DNA of 64,000 nt from Dyella telluris (GTDB lineage: Bacteria; Pseudomonadota; Gammaproteobacteria; Xanthomonadales; Rhodanobacteraceae), in assembly GCF_014297575.1 (NCBI RefSeq), contig NZ_CP060412.1, positions 2,480,001 to 2,544,000 on the forward strand. The letters run 5' to 3'. The notes under the pieces are model-generated. The model searched no databases and was not told where the DNA came from. It was given only the letters and a program-made list of their open reading frames with translations. A program made the translations under genes and the position numbers. The first letter of the stretch is position 1. The number at the start of each line of letters is the position of its first letter. Below, piece by piece: positions 16,864 to 25,987 of the stretch.

Positions 16864-19764
16864 ATGTTGAAGTCCAAGCTGACGGCTGCCGTCCTGGCAG
16901 CCTTGGCGTTTGGCTATGCGTCCGCGACGCTCGCAGCCACCGACGCCGATAACGCACCCGCACAAGCATCATCGCAAGACACTTCCTCCAGCTCGCAAAG
17001 CGATTCGCAAAGCGACCAGGTCAAGAAGGCGAAGAAGCTCGAAGCCGTCACGGTCACCGGTTCGCTGATTCCGCAGTCGCAGGTGGAAACCGCGCAGCCC
17101 GTGGTCACCATCACCGCGGACCAGATGAAGGCACGCGGCTTCACCACGGTGGCCGAAGCGCTGCAGCAGGCGTCGTTCGCCACCGGCAGCGTGCAGGGTC
17201 CGCAGGACAATAACTCCTTCACCACGGGCGCGCAGACGCTGAGCATGTTCGGTCTGCCGGTGGGCTTTACCAAGTACCTCATCGACGGTCGGCCCATGGG
17301 TGATTTCCCGGGCCTGTACAACGGCAGCGACATCTTCAACAACCTGAGCAACATCCCGCAGGAAATGGTCGATCACATCGACATCCTGCCGGGTGGCCAG
17401 TCCTCGCTTTACGGTTCCGACGCCATTGCCGGTGTCGTCAACATCGTGCTGAAGAAGAAGGTGGATGCGCCGGTCATCGACGTGCGCCTGGGTGGCTTCA
17501 GTGAAGGCGGTGGTTCCAGCCAGCGCATCAGCTTTGCCGACAGCTTCCAGTTCGGCGCCTTCAATACCATGATCGGCGTGCAGTACGAGCAGAAGAAGCC
17601 GATCTGGGGCTATGACCGCGACCTGACCAAGCAGTACTTCACCGAGGGAACCACCCCGCCCACGGCGTCGCGTGACTACCTGGTGCTCAGTGGCATCACC
17701 GGCAAATACCTGTTCCTTGACCCGAACAACTGCTCCACCGTGGCGTCCGGCTACGGCGGCACCGAAATGAAGCAGTACCGACAGGGGCGTGGCTACTACT
17801 GCGGTTCGCAGTACAGCGCGGGCTACGCCACCCTCGCCAACGACACGAAGACGGCGAACCTGTATTCGCACTCCACCTTCGACGTCAACGAGGACCTGCA
17901 GTTGTACGGCGACCTGCTCTACAACTACCAGGAGCAGAAGTTCACCTCCGGCAGCAACACCACCTTCTGGGGCACCAGCGTCGCCACGGCGGGCTCCACG
18001 GGCGGGTACTTCTGGGATCCGACGGTGGGCGACCTGCGCCTGATGCAGAAGATCTTCACGCCGGAAGAGGTCGGTGGCTTCGACAACATCATGAGCAAGC
18101 AGTACGAGAGCTCGTACATGCTGACCCTGGGTGGCAAGGGCCACTTCCTGGACAACTGGGACTACGACCTGGGCTTCACCCACTCGGACGACCAGCTTAC
18201 CAATCGCGACTTCCAGCGCTTCACCGGTCCGATCGAGCAGTACTTCGCCAATCACGTGATGGGCCACCAGCAGGGCACGTACTCCGGGTATCCGGTGTTC
18301 ACGCCCAACTACGCGGCGTTGTACAACCAGATTTCGCCGTCGGACTTCCGCAGCTTCACCGGTTACACCACCTCGCATTCCAAGACCTGGGACAACATGA
18401 TCCGCGGCCAGGTGACGGACCAGTCGCTGTTCGTGATGCCGGGTGGTGATGCCGGACTCGCCGTGGTGATGGAAGGCGGCAACCAGGGCTGGGATTCCTC
18501 GCCCGACCCGCGCCTGCTGGAAACCATCACCGACGGCAACGGCAACACGCAGAGCTATGTGTACGGCACCAGCGCCACGCCGGGTGCCGGCCATCGTTCG
18601 CGTTTCGCCACCACCGGCGAATTGCGCCTGCCGTTGCTCGAACAGCTGACCATGGACCTGTCCACCCGCTACGACGCCTACTACGTCGACAACCAGACGG
18701 TGGACCACACGACGTTCAACGTCGGCCTTGAATACCGCCCGGTCGAAACACTGCTGCTGCGTGGCCGTTACGGCTCCGCATTCAAGGCGCCGACGCTGGC
18801 GGACGAGTTCCAGCGCCCCAGTGGCTCCTACAACTCGGTCACCGACTACCTGAACTGCGCACGCCTGGGCTACGCCCCGGCCGTGGCTCCCACCAAGTGC
18901 CCGCCGCCGTATGACAACACGCAGTACCAGGGCCTGACCTACGGCAACCCCGCGTTGCAGCCGATCACGGCCAAGGTGTGGAGTTACGGTTTTGTCTGGG
19001 CACCGATCGAGCGCATGTCGATTGCGGTCGACTACCTGCACTGGAACATCAACAACGAAGTGGTGCAGGTGGATCCGGACAAGCTGTCCAAGACCGAGTA
19101 CCTGTGCGATATCGGCACGCTTGATCCCAAGTCGGGCACCTGCGCCCAGGCATTCAGCCTGATCACGCGTGGCCCCGGCAAGGATGGCTTGCTGGGTCCA
19201 ATCACCAATATCGCCACGCCCAAGCTGAACCTGGCCAACGAAGAGGTCAACGCCATCACGGCGAACTTCAGCTACGTGCAGCCGATTGGTTCGTTCGGCG
19301 AGCTGTCGATGGCGCTGTCGTACTCGGACCTGCTCAAGCACACCACGCAGGACTTCGTGATCGACCCGAAGATCGACGTGCTGCGCGAGCCGTTCTACAG
19401 CACGGACTTCAAGTCCAAGGCCAACGGCTCGCTGACCTGGAGCAAGGGTGACTGGGGTGCAACGCTGTATTTCAACCGTTATGGCAGCACGCCCAACTAC
19501 CTGGCCACGGTGCTCAACAGCTATGAAGAACCAGGCACCGGCAAGCTGGCGCCGTGGATCCTCTACAACGCCAGCGTGACCTACAACCCGATGAAGAACC
19601 TGGCGCTGTCGCTGCTGGTCAACAACCTGTTCAACTCCATGCCGCCCAAGGACGACAGCTACCCGGGCACGTTCAACCAGCCCTACAACACGGACAACTA
19701 CAACGTGTACGGGCGCGCCATTTACCTGGAAGCGAAATACAGCTTTGGCGGAACCGCCAGGTAA
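16864..19764 (+). CDS. TonB-dependent outer-membrane receptor
   Basis: 966-aa outer-membrane transporter energised by TonB. It has a Sec signal peptide (residues 1-24), a Ser/Gln/Asp-rich linker, a TonB box-like LEAVTVTG (about 59-66), a plug domain (about 75-195, with RGFTTVAEALQQ and the LPGGQSSLYGSDAIAGVVNIV signature) and a large 22-strand barrel. The plug resembles the carbohydrate/peptide-type TonB receptors abundant in Xanthomonadales more than classic siderophore receptors, but the ligand is unknown. The barrel ends in AKYSF followed by five extra residues, so the usual terminal aromatic residue is not last. A strong terminator follows, then a convergent TPR-sulfotransferase gene. Confidence 0.95.
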   Translation: MLKSKLTAAVLAALAFGYASATLAATDADNAPAQASSQDTSSSSQSDSQSDQVKKAKKLEAVTVTGSLIPQSQVETAQPVVTITADQMKARGFTTVAEALQQASFATGSVQGPQDNNSFTTGAQTLSMFGLPVGFTKYLIDGRPMGDFPGLYNGSDIFNNLSNIPQEMVDHIDILPGGQSSLYGSDAIAGVVNIVLKKKVDAPVIDVRLGGFSEGGGSSQRISFADSFQFGAFNTMIGVQYEQKKPIWGYDRDLTKQYFTEGTTPPTASRDYLVLSGITGKYLFLDPNNCSTVASGYGGTEMKQYRQGRGYYCGSQYSAGYATLANDTKTANLYSHSTFDVNEDLQLYGDLLYNYQEQKFTSGSNTTFWGTSVATAGSTGGYFWDPTVGDLRLMQKIFTPEEVGGFDNIMSKQYESSYMLTLGGKGHFLDNWDYDLGFTHSDDQLTNRDFQRFTGPIEQYFANHVMGHQQGTYSGYPVFTPNYAALYNQISPSDFRSFTGYTTSHSKTWDNMIRGQVTDQSLFVMPGGDAGLAVVMEGGNQGWDSSPDPRLLETITDGNGNTQSYVYGTSATPGAGHRSRFATTGELRLPLLEQLTMDLSTRYDAYYVDNQTVDHTTFNVGLEYRPVETLLLRGRYGSAFKAPTLADEFQRPSGSYNSVTDYLNCARLGYAPAVAPTKCPPPYDNTQYQGLTYGNPALQPITAKVWSYGFVWAPIERMSIAVDYLHWNINNEVVQVDPDKLSKTEYLCDIGTLDPKSGTCAQAFSLITRGPGKDGLLGPITNIATPKLNLANEEVNAITANFSYVQPIGSFGELSMALSYSDLLKHTTQDFVIDPKIDVLREPFYSTDFKSKANGSLTWSKGDWGATLYFNRYGSTPNYLATVLNSYEEPGTGKLAPWILYNASVTYNPMKNLALSLLVNNLFNSMPPKDDSYPGTFNQPYNTDNYNVYGRAIYLEAKYSFGGTAR

Positions 19765-19793
19765 TCGCCTGCGATGGCCTTGGTGTGATGACG

Positions 19794-19825
19794 AACGGCC
19801 CCGCGCAAGCGGGGCCGTTCTTTTT
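19794..19825 (+). terminator. Rho-independent terminator of the TonB receptor gene
   Basis: Perfect 11-bp GC-rich stem (19794-19804 with 19809-19819, aacggccccgc) with a 4-base loop, followed by cttttt. It lies 30 bp past the receptor stop and 19 bp before the convergent sulfotransferase stop. Confidence 0.92.
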
Positions 19826-19843
19826 ACCGGGCGATGTCGCCTT

Positions 19844-21490
19844 TCAGCGTTCGAAGGCGATGCCGGCGTCGTCCAGCAGTTGCAGCAGGGGCGACAGCTG
19901 GGCTTCGTACTTCTTCCATCGCCGTACCGCCGTTCGATAGATGGGTGCGCGCACCTGCACGGCGCTGGCGGTGTTCACCGGCGCATCGTTCTTTTCGAAT
20001 TGCAGGCAGCGGTCGTCCCATGGCAGGTCGCAGAATGCCAGCAGCCGGCGCGTATGTTCTTCTTGTGCGTCCACCAGGCCCTCGTACTCCACTTCCAGGA
20101 TGCGACCGGGAAACACCTTGCGCCAATGGGCCATCAGCCGGTCGAACAGGACGAAGTAGCGCCCGGTGTCGAGCAGGTCGAACGAGTAGCCGTACAGCGG
20201 GGAAAGTTGCGAAAAAAGCTGGCGGAAGTTGCTGAGGCAGGTGTCCACCGGATCGCGCCGCAGGCACACGATGCGAGCGTTCGGCAAGGCGTTCGCGATG
20301 AAGCCGGCATAAAGGAAATTGTGCGGCAACTTGTCGATGAAGCGAGGGCGTTGGCCAGTCGCCGGCCGGGTGCTGGCCAGATAGTCGGCGCCCAGTCTGG
20401 TCCAGTCGACCTGCCGCGCCCGCTCGATGGTGTCCAGGTCGATCATGGGAAACGTGGTGCTGCCGCTCTGGCGCTTGAGCACCACGCCGAAGTTCTGCAG
20501 TTCCCCAGCCGAGTACACGTCCGGATGGCTCGAGATGATGCGTTCCACCAGCGTCGTGCCCGAGCGTGGCATGCCGATCACGAAGATCGGCTCGTGCGTC
20601 GGATCGCCCTGCACGGCAGCCTGCGACTGAGGAAACTGGCGTGCGATGGCCTCGAACAGCGCCTCGTCGTGGTGAATCGAATAGCCGCGCGTTTCCTTGC
20701 CGGAGGACTTGCCGCGTACCAGTCGCTCGAACGCCGCGGGATACTCCCCAAGATCTTCGTGCTCCTTGGCCAGCGCCATGTTCACGTAAGTCTGGGCCTG
20801 CTCATTGCGCGGATGCGCGTCGGCCAGCGCCTGCAGCCGTGGCACGTGGTGGTGCCCGGGCGTCTGTCGCCGAAGCTGGGAGAGCGTAAGGTGTGCGCCC
20901 CAGAAGGTCGCGTCGAGCGCTATGCAGGCTTCCAGCTCCTGTTCGGCGGTGGTGATGTCGCCCATGGCCACCAGCGCCGTCGCCAGGTTGAAGCGATAGG
21001 AGGCCTGCTCGGGCATCAGCGTCGCCGCAGCCTTGAACGCCGTGGCGGCACGATCGTGGGCGTGCCCCTGGGTGTAGACCACGCCCAGCGTGTCCAGCGT
21101 AAAGGCGTCGGTGGGATGGAGGGCCATCGCCTTGTCCGCCGCCGTGACTGCGTCGCGGGTACGGCGCACCATGGTCAGCGCCTTGGCGAACTGCGTGGCA
21201 TAGTCCGCGCGGGTCGGCTCAAGATCCATCGCCTTGTGCAGAAATCCCAGGGCCAGCGGCATCTCCTGCAATTCCATGAAGGTCACGCCGGTGATGTAGC
21301 AGACACCCGCATCGTTGGGCACCATCGGCAGCAGGCGACCGGCCACGGCGCGGGCCTGGAGCCATTGGCGTCGGTTGAAGGCATCGACCAGCTGGGCATA
21401 GAGATGGGCTGGCTCGGTCATGGCGATCCGCATCGGTGTGTAGCCACCGATTCTATGAGACGAACGAAGGCTTTGGGTGGTCATGACCAC
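19844..21490 (-). CDS. TPR-repeat sulfotransferase family protein
   Basis: 548-aa two-part protein. Residues about 30-230 are tetratricopeptide-type helical repeats (for example GFLHKAMDLEP and AFKAAATLMPEQ motifs at 34-residue spacing). The C-terminal half is a sulfotransferase domain with the PAPS 5'-phosphosulfate loop PRSGTTLVERII (about residues 308-319) and the 3'-phosphate-binding region CLRRDPVDTCLSNF near 400. It would transfer sulfate from PAPS to an unknown acceptor, with the TPRs binding a protein partner. Such genes are often found next to TonB-dependent receptors in Xanthomonadales and Caulobacterales; here it converges on one. Starts at residues 20 and 24 are alternatives. Confidence 0.9.
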   Translation of the reverse strand: MVMTTQSLRSSHRIGGYTPMRIAMTEPAHLYAQLVDAFNRRQWLQARAVAGRLLPMVPNDAGVCYITGVTFMELQEMPLALGFLHKAMDLEPTRADYATQFAKALTMVRRTRDAVTAADKAMALHPTDAFTLDTLGVVYTQGHAHDRAATAFKAAATLMPEQASYRFNLATALVAMGDITTAEQELEACIALDATFWGAHLTLSQLRRQTPGHHHVPRLQALADAHPRNEQAQTYVNMALAKEHEDLGEYPAAFERLVRGKSSGKETRGYSIHHDEALFEAIARQFPQSQAAVQGDPTHEPIFVIGMPRSGTTLVERIISSHPDVYSAGELQNFGVVLKRQSGSTTFPMIDLDTIERARQVDWTRLGADYLASTRPATGQRPRFIDKLPHNFLYAGFIANALPNARIVCLRRDPVDTCLSNFRQLFSQLSPLYGYSFDLLDTGRYFVLFDRLMAHWRKVFPGRILEVEYEGLVDAQEEHTRRLLAFCDLPWDDRCLQFEKNDAPVNTASAVQVRAPIYRTAVRRWKKYEAQLSPLLQLLDDAGIAFER

Positions 21491-21536
21491 CCAAAGACTT
21501 CAAGCCTTCGAAAGACGGTTCACTGCGGGAACGAGC

Positions 21537-23519
21537 TCAGTTCCCTGCCAGCATCGCCGCGATTTTGGCGATGTGTGATTCGGCGGTTTCGCGCACCACT
21601 TCCTTGTCTGCTTCCGGATCCTTGCCCTGCCAGTGCAGGTCGTCCTGCGGCAGTTCGTGCAGGAAACGGCTGGGCTGGTTGCTGTTCACTTCGCCGTAGC
21701 GCTTGGTCTTGGCCGACCACGACAGGGTGAGCATTTCCTTGGCGCGGGTGATGCCCACGTACATCAGGCGACGCTCTTCGTCGATGCGGCCCTCGTCGAT
21801 GGCGCCATCATGCGGCAGCGTGCCTTCCTCGCAGCCCACGATGAAGACGAAGCGGAACTCCAGTCCCTTGGCCGCGTGCAGCGTCATCATGCGCACGGCG
21901 TTGCCGGGTTCGTCGCGGTCCGCGTGCGTGAGCAGGGCGAGCTGGGCGGCCAGGTCGCCGGTGGTGTTGTCGTTGCGCTGCATGGCGCGGAACCAGTCGG
22001 CCAGTTCGCGCAGGTTGCCGAGCCGGCGGTCGCGCAGCGTGGCATCCGTGGTGCTGGCCGCCACGTGGGCGGCGTAGCCGGTGCGTTCCAGCACGGTGTC
22101 GACCAGGTCGGCGGCGCTCTGGTGGATCGAGGCGCTGCGCAGCTCATCCATCAACTGCGTGAACGAAGCCAGCGCGGAGGCCGGGCGCGGCGACAGCTGG
22201 CGCAGCACGGCGTCGCTGCGCGCGGCTTCAAGCAGTGGCGCATGGCGGGTCTGCGCGATCTCGCCCAGCTTCTCCAGCGTGGTGCTGCCGATCTCGCGCT
22301 TGGGCACGTTCACCACACGCAGGAAAGCCGCGTCATCGCTAGGGTTGGTGAGCAGGCGGAAGTAGCACAGCAGGTCTTTCACTTCCGCGCGGTCGAGGAA
22401 GCTCAACGCGCCGGAAAGGTGATACGGCACGCGCGCCAGGCGCAGCGCCTTTTCCAGCGGACGCGCCTGGAAATTGCCGCGATAGAGAATGGCGATGTCG
22501 TGCCAGCGCGCCTTGTGCTTCTCCGCCAGCGTGGCGGCGACGGCGGCCACGCGCTCGGCCTCGTGCTCGTTTTCCTTGCACTCCAGTACGCGGATCTGCG
22601 CGCCCTCCGGATGCTCGCTCCACAGCTTCTTTTCATGAAGATGCGGGTTGTTGGCGATCAGCGTGTTGGCCGCGCGAAGGATGCGCTTGCCGCAGCGGTA
22701 GTTCTGCTCCAGCTTGATCACGCGCAGGCTCGGCCAGTCCTTGCCGAGCTGGTCGATGTTCTCGGGGTTCGCGCCGCGCCACGCGTAGATCGACTGGTCG
22801 TCGTCGCCCACGCAGGTGAAGCTGCCGCGGTCGCCGGCCAGTGCCTTCAGCAGGCGGTACTGCGCATCGTTGGTGTCCTGGTATTCGTCCACCAGCAGGT
22901 AGCGCAGGCGTTCGCGCCAGATGGTGCGGCATTCCTCGTCGCTTTCCAGAATGCGCAGTGGCAGGCGGATCAGGTCGTCGAAGTCCACCGCGTTGAACGC
23001 GTTGAGTCGCGTCTGGTAGAGATCGTAAATGGTGGCGGCGTCCAGCTCGCGCGGACTGCGCGCGGCCGCCAGCGCTTCCTCGGGTGACAGGCCGGCATTC
23101 TTCGCGCGGCTCACCAGGTTGCGGATGCCGAACAGCACGTCGGGCTTGATGCCCTTGGGCGCCAGTTCCTTGATGATGCCTTCGCTGTCATCCGCATCCA
23201 GCACGGAAAAGCCTTTGCGCAGGCCTGCACGTGCGTGCTCGATCTGCAGGAACTTCAGGCCCAGCGCGTGGAAGGTGCACACGGTGAGCGCGGCGGCATC
23301 CTCGCTGCTGATCAGCTTGGCCACGCGCTCGCGCATTTCCTTCGCCGCCTTGTTGGTGAAGGTGATGGCGGCGATGCGTGATGGCGCAAGCTTCTTGCGC
23401 GCGATGAGATACGCGATCTTCTGCGTGATCACGGAGGTCTTGCCCGAGCCGGCACCGGCCAGCACCAGCAGCGGACCGTCGCAGTGTTCGACGGCGGCCA
23501 ATTGTTGGGGGTTGAGCAT
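21537..23519 (-). CDS. rep: ATP-dependent DNA helicase Rep
   Basis: Superfamily 1A 3'-5' helicase, 660 aa, that helps replication forks pass protein roadblocks. All motifs are visible: Q motif LNPQQ at the N terminus, Walker A GAGSGKT (22-28), Walker B DEYQDTN, motif III GDDDQSIYAWRGA, motif IV EQNYRC, motif V MTLHAAKGLEF and motif VI YVGITRAK. Its length and the Rep-like start MLNPQQLAAVE separate it from the longer UvrD and PcrA-type proteins. It acts in the cytosol with DnaB in enterobacteria. It is divergent from the first Sel1 gene. Confidence 0.95.
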   Translation of the reverse strand: MLNPQQLAAVEHCDGPLLVLAGAGSGKTSVITQKIAYLIARKKLAPSRIAAITFTNKAAKEMRERVAKLISSEDAAALTVCTFHALGLKFLQIEHARAGLRKGFSVLDADDSEGIIKELAPKGIKPDVLFGIRNLVSRAKNAGLSPEEALAAARSPRELDAATIYDLYQTRLNAFNAVDFDDLIRLPLRILESDEECRTIWRERLRYLLVDEYQDTNDAQYRLLKALAGDRGSFTCVGDDDQSIYAWRGANPENIDQLGKDWPSLRVIKLEQNYRCGKRILRAANTLIANNPHLHEKKLWSEHPEGAQIRVLECKENEHEAERVAAVAATLAEKHKARWHDIAILYRGNFQARPLEKALRLARVPYHLSGALSFLDRAEVKDLLCYFRLLTNPSDDAAFLRVVNVPKREIGSTTLEKLGEIAQTRHAPLLEAARSDAVLRQLSPRPASALASFTQLMDELRSASIHQSAADLVDTVLERTGYAAHVAASTTDATLRDRRLGNLRELADWFRAMQRNDNTTGDLAAQLALLTHADRDEPGNAVRMMTLHAAKGLEFRFVFIVGCEEGTLPHDGAIDEGRIDEERRLMYVGITRAKEMLTLSWSAKTKRYGEVNSNQPSRFLHELPQDDLHWQGKDPEADKEVVRETAESHIAKIAAMLAGN

Positions 23520-23657
23520 GGGACGGGCATCGGCAGAAGCGGCGCACGATGGTACCAGAGCACGACGCGGGTTCCGGGAGGGTATGCTTGCCTGAATGGC
23601 ATGGAAGCCCCGCCGCCCGGCCGCACGGGCGGCGTCACATTACAAGGAGAGCGTGAT

Positions 23658-24443
23658 ATGGCGAAAACAGTCTCATGGAGCGTGTGCCTGGCGCTCCTGG
23701 CCTTTGTGCCGGGCGCCGCCGGGGCCCAGGCCAGCGATGTCCCGCTGAGTCCCAAGGAGCAGAAGCAGCTGGAGGAGCTGGACGCGGTGATGGCGCAGCC
23801 CTCGCTGGTCGCCCACCACTCGGACCTCTATTTCCGGGGACTCGGCGCCGAGGCTTACCAGGCCGGTAGCAAGCGGCGCGCGCTGTCCATGTTCATCGCG
23901 GCCTCGCGCTATGCCGACAAGCCCTCGCAGGCGATGGTGGCCGCCATGTACTGGAACGGCGAGGGCACGGCGGTGGATCGACCGCGCGCCTATGCCTGGA
24001 TGGATCTGGCTGCCGACCGCGGCTATCGCGACCTGGTCATCCAGCGCGAGCTTTACTGGAGCCGGCTTACCCCGGCCGAGCGCGACGCGGCGCTGGCGGT
24101 GGGCAAGGAGATCTTCGACGAATACGGTGATGAACGCGGCCGCCGCCGCTTGCGGGCGGAGTTCCACCACGAGCTCATGCGCGGCACCGGCAGCCATACC
24201 GGCGCCGTCGGCAACGGCACCACCACCACGTCGCTGGGTTTGCTGGGCGCCGGTCATGCGGGTGCGCAGGGCTACCTCCTTGACGGCAACGCCACGCCGC
24301 TCTCGAGTTACTACAGCAGCGCCGTCTGGTCAGCCGACGAGTACCTGCGCCTGAAGGACCTGCAATGGGAGCTGCAGGGGCACGTCAAGGTGGGCGATCC
24401 CGAGCCCGTCTCCGAGTCCCCCGATACGCAACCCCCGCATTGA
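23658..24443 (+). CDS. Secreted Sel1-repeat protein (paralogue 1)
   Basis: 261-aa exported protein with a signal peptide (residues 1-23, ending near GAQA). One clear Sel1/TPR-like unit spans about residues 95-130 ([25 protein letters not shown] then AADRGY), followed by a Ser/Gly/Thr linker and a C-terminal segment with YYSSAVWSADEYLRLKDLQW. The ATG at 23658 is preceded by AAGGAGA. A second gene at 25988 encodes the same architecture, almost the same length and the same blocks, so the two are paralogues flanking a halogenase-like gene. Sel1 proteins act as adaptors in protein complexes; no partner is known. First gene of a plus-strand array reaching 28251. Confidence 0.85.
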   Translation: MAKTVSWSVCLALLAFVPGAAGAQASDVPLSPKEQKQLEELDAVMAQPSLVAHHSDLYFRGLGAEAYQAGSKRRALSMFIAASRYADKPSQAMVAAMYWNGEGTAVDRPRAYAWMDLAADRGYRDLVIQRELYWSRLTPAERDAALAVGKEIFDEYGDERGRRRLRAEFHHELMRGTGSHTGAVGNGTTTTSLGLLGAGHAGAQGYLLDGNATPLSSYYSSAVWSADEYLRLKDLQWELQGHVKVGDPEPVSESPDTQPPH

Positions 24444-24517
24444 ACTGCACACATGCGTCACCCCACGACCCGCCCAGCGCGGCAATAATCGAACCCGGGA
24501 CTCTCGGAGAGCGCGGC

Positions 24518-25858
24518 ATGCCCGAAGCAGCACCGATGACCGTAGAGCAATGCGATGTGCTCGTGATCGGCGGCGGCCCCGCCGGCAGCACGGCGGCCAC
24601 GCTGCTGGCGCGCCGCGGCTACCGCGTGGTGGCGCTGGAGAAGGCGCGCCACCCGCGCTTTCATATCGGCGAATCGCTGCTGCCGATGAACCTGCCCATC
24701 TTCCGTCGCCTGGGCGTGCTGGAGAAAGTGCATGCGCTGGGCGTGTTCAAGGCCGCCGCCGATTTCGAGGCCGACAACGAGCGCGGTTACAACACCTTCG
24801 ATTTCGAGCGCGCGTTGGGCAACAGCCCGCCGCATGCGTACCAGGTGTGGCGCCAGGACTTCGACTGCATGCTTTACCGGCACGCGGCCGAGAACGGCGC
24901 GGATGCCCGCGAGGGCCATGAAGTGCGCAGCGTGCAGGAGCTTGCCGCGTACGACTGGGAAGTGCAGGTGGCCACTGACGACGGCGGCGCTTACACCCTC
25001 CGTGCGCGTTACATCGTTGATGCATCCGGTCGAGATGCCTTCCTTTCCGGCAGGAAGAAGCTCAAGCGGAAGAATCCCGAGCACCAGAGCGCGGCCATCT
25101 TCGGCCACTACCGCGGTGCGGAATTCCGTCCCGGTGAACACGCGGGCAACATCAGCATGTATCGCTTCGAGCACGGCTGGATGTGGATGATCCCGTTGCC
25201 CGAGGGCGTGATGAGCGTGGGTGCGGTGTGCTGGCCGGATTACCTCAAACAGCGACGCGGAAGCCCGAAGGATTTTCTGCGCGACACCCTGCGCCAGAAC
25301 CAGGCCTTGTGGAAACGGCTTGAACAGGCCGAGCTGATCGGTGATGAGGTGCGCGTCACCGGCAACTACTCGTACGACTCCACGCAGATGGCGGGGCGGG
25401 GCTGGATGCTCGTCGGCGATGCGTTCGCCTTCCTTGATCCGGTGTTTTCCTCCGGCGTGTACCTGGCCATGTCCAGCGCCGAACTTGCCGCGGAAGTGGT
25501 GGATGGCGCGCTGCGCGATCCCACCCGTGAGGCTGCGCTGCAGCGCCGGCTTGAACGCCGCATGCGACGCGGCATGAAACACTTTGCGTTCTTCATTTAT
25601 CGCTTCAATGGCCCGATCATCCGCCAGCTGTTCCGTTCGCCACGCAACTATTTCCAGATCGAGCAGGGCGTGATTTCCATGCTTGCGGGTGATGTGTTCG
25701 ATTCGTTCAAGGTGCGCCTGCGCATCGCGGCGTTCCAGGGCCTGTATGGCGCGATGGCGGTGTTGGGCTGGCGACGTTGGCGTGCGGATTTCCGCGACCG
25801 GCAGGCGCAGGCCAGCGCGCGTTTTGTCGGAGGCACGACGCCGTTCGACGGGGAATGA
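24518..25858 (+). CDS. FAD-dependent oxidoreductase of the flavin-dependent halogenase type
   Basis: 446-aa flavoprotein. The N-terminal dinucleotide fold GGGPAGS (about residues 16-22) binds FAD. Halogenase marks: WMWMIP, which fits WxWxIP (near 221-226), a DPVFSSGVYLA segment that matches the FxxPxxSxG motif of FADH2-dependent halogenases (near 308-318), and a lysine in GVFKAAADF at the place where these enzymes keep the catalytic Lys that binds hypohalous acid. Halogenases of this type chlorinate or brominate phenolic, pyrrolic or aliphatic substrates and need a flavin reductase; neither a reductase nor a PKS/NRPS is in the window. Non-halogenating relatives (geranylgeranyl-reductase-like) exist, so the activity is unproven. 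It lies between two Sel1 paralogues. Confidence 0.75.
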   Translation: MPEAAPMTVEQCDVLVIGGGPAGSTAATLLARRGYRVVALEKARHPRFHIGESLLPMNLPIFRRLGVLEKVHALGVFKAAADFEADNERGYNTFDFERALGNSPPHAYQVWRQDFDCMLYRHAAENGADAREGHEVRSVQELAAYDWEVQVATDDGGAYTLRARYIVDASGRDAFLSGRKKLKRKNPEHQSAAIFGHYRGAEFRPGEHAGNISMYRFEHGWMWMIPLPEGVMSVGAVCWPDYLKQRRGSPKDFLRDTLRQNQALWKRLEQAELIGDEVRVTGNYSYDSTQMAGRGWMLVGDAFAFLDPVFSSGVYLAMSSAELAAEVVDGALRDPTREAALQRRLERRMRRGMKHFAFFIYRFNGPIIRQLFRSPRNYFQIEQGVISMLAGDVFDSFKVRLRIAAFQGLYGAMAVLGWRRWRADFRDRQAQASARFVGGTTPFDGE

Positions 25859-25987
25859 CCGGGCCGTCGTTCGTTCACCCGGGACAGGCCGCAAGGAAGC
25901 GTAAGTTCGGTGCCCGGGCCAGGGACATGGGCCAGGTGCGCTGCGTGGCCTGCCCTTCACGGGAGATGGTTTTCACAGGAGAGTGGA

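Noticed and set aside
16864..21490. Polysaccharide utilisation locus
   Set aside because: There is a TonB receptor but no SusD partner, no carbohydrate enzyme and no regulator next to it; the GH3 gene is 40 kb away.
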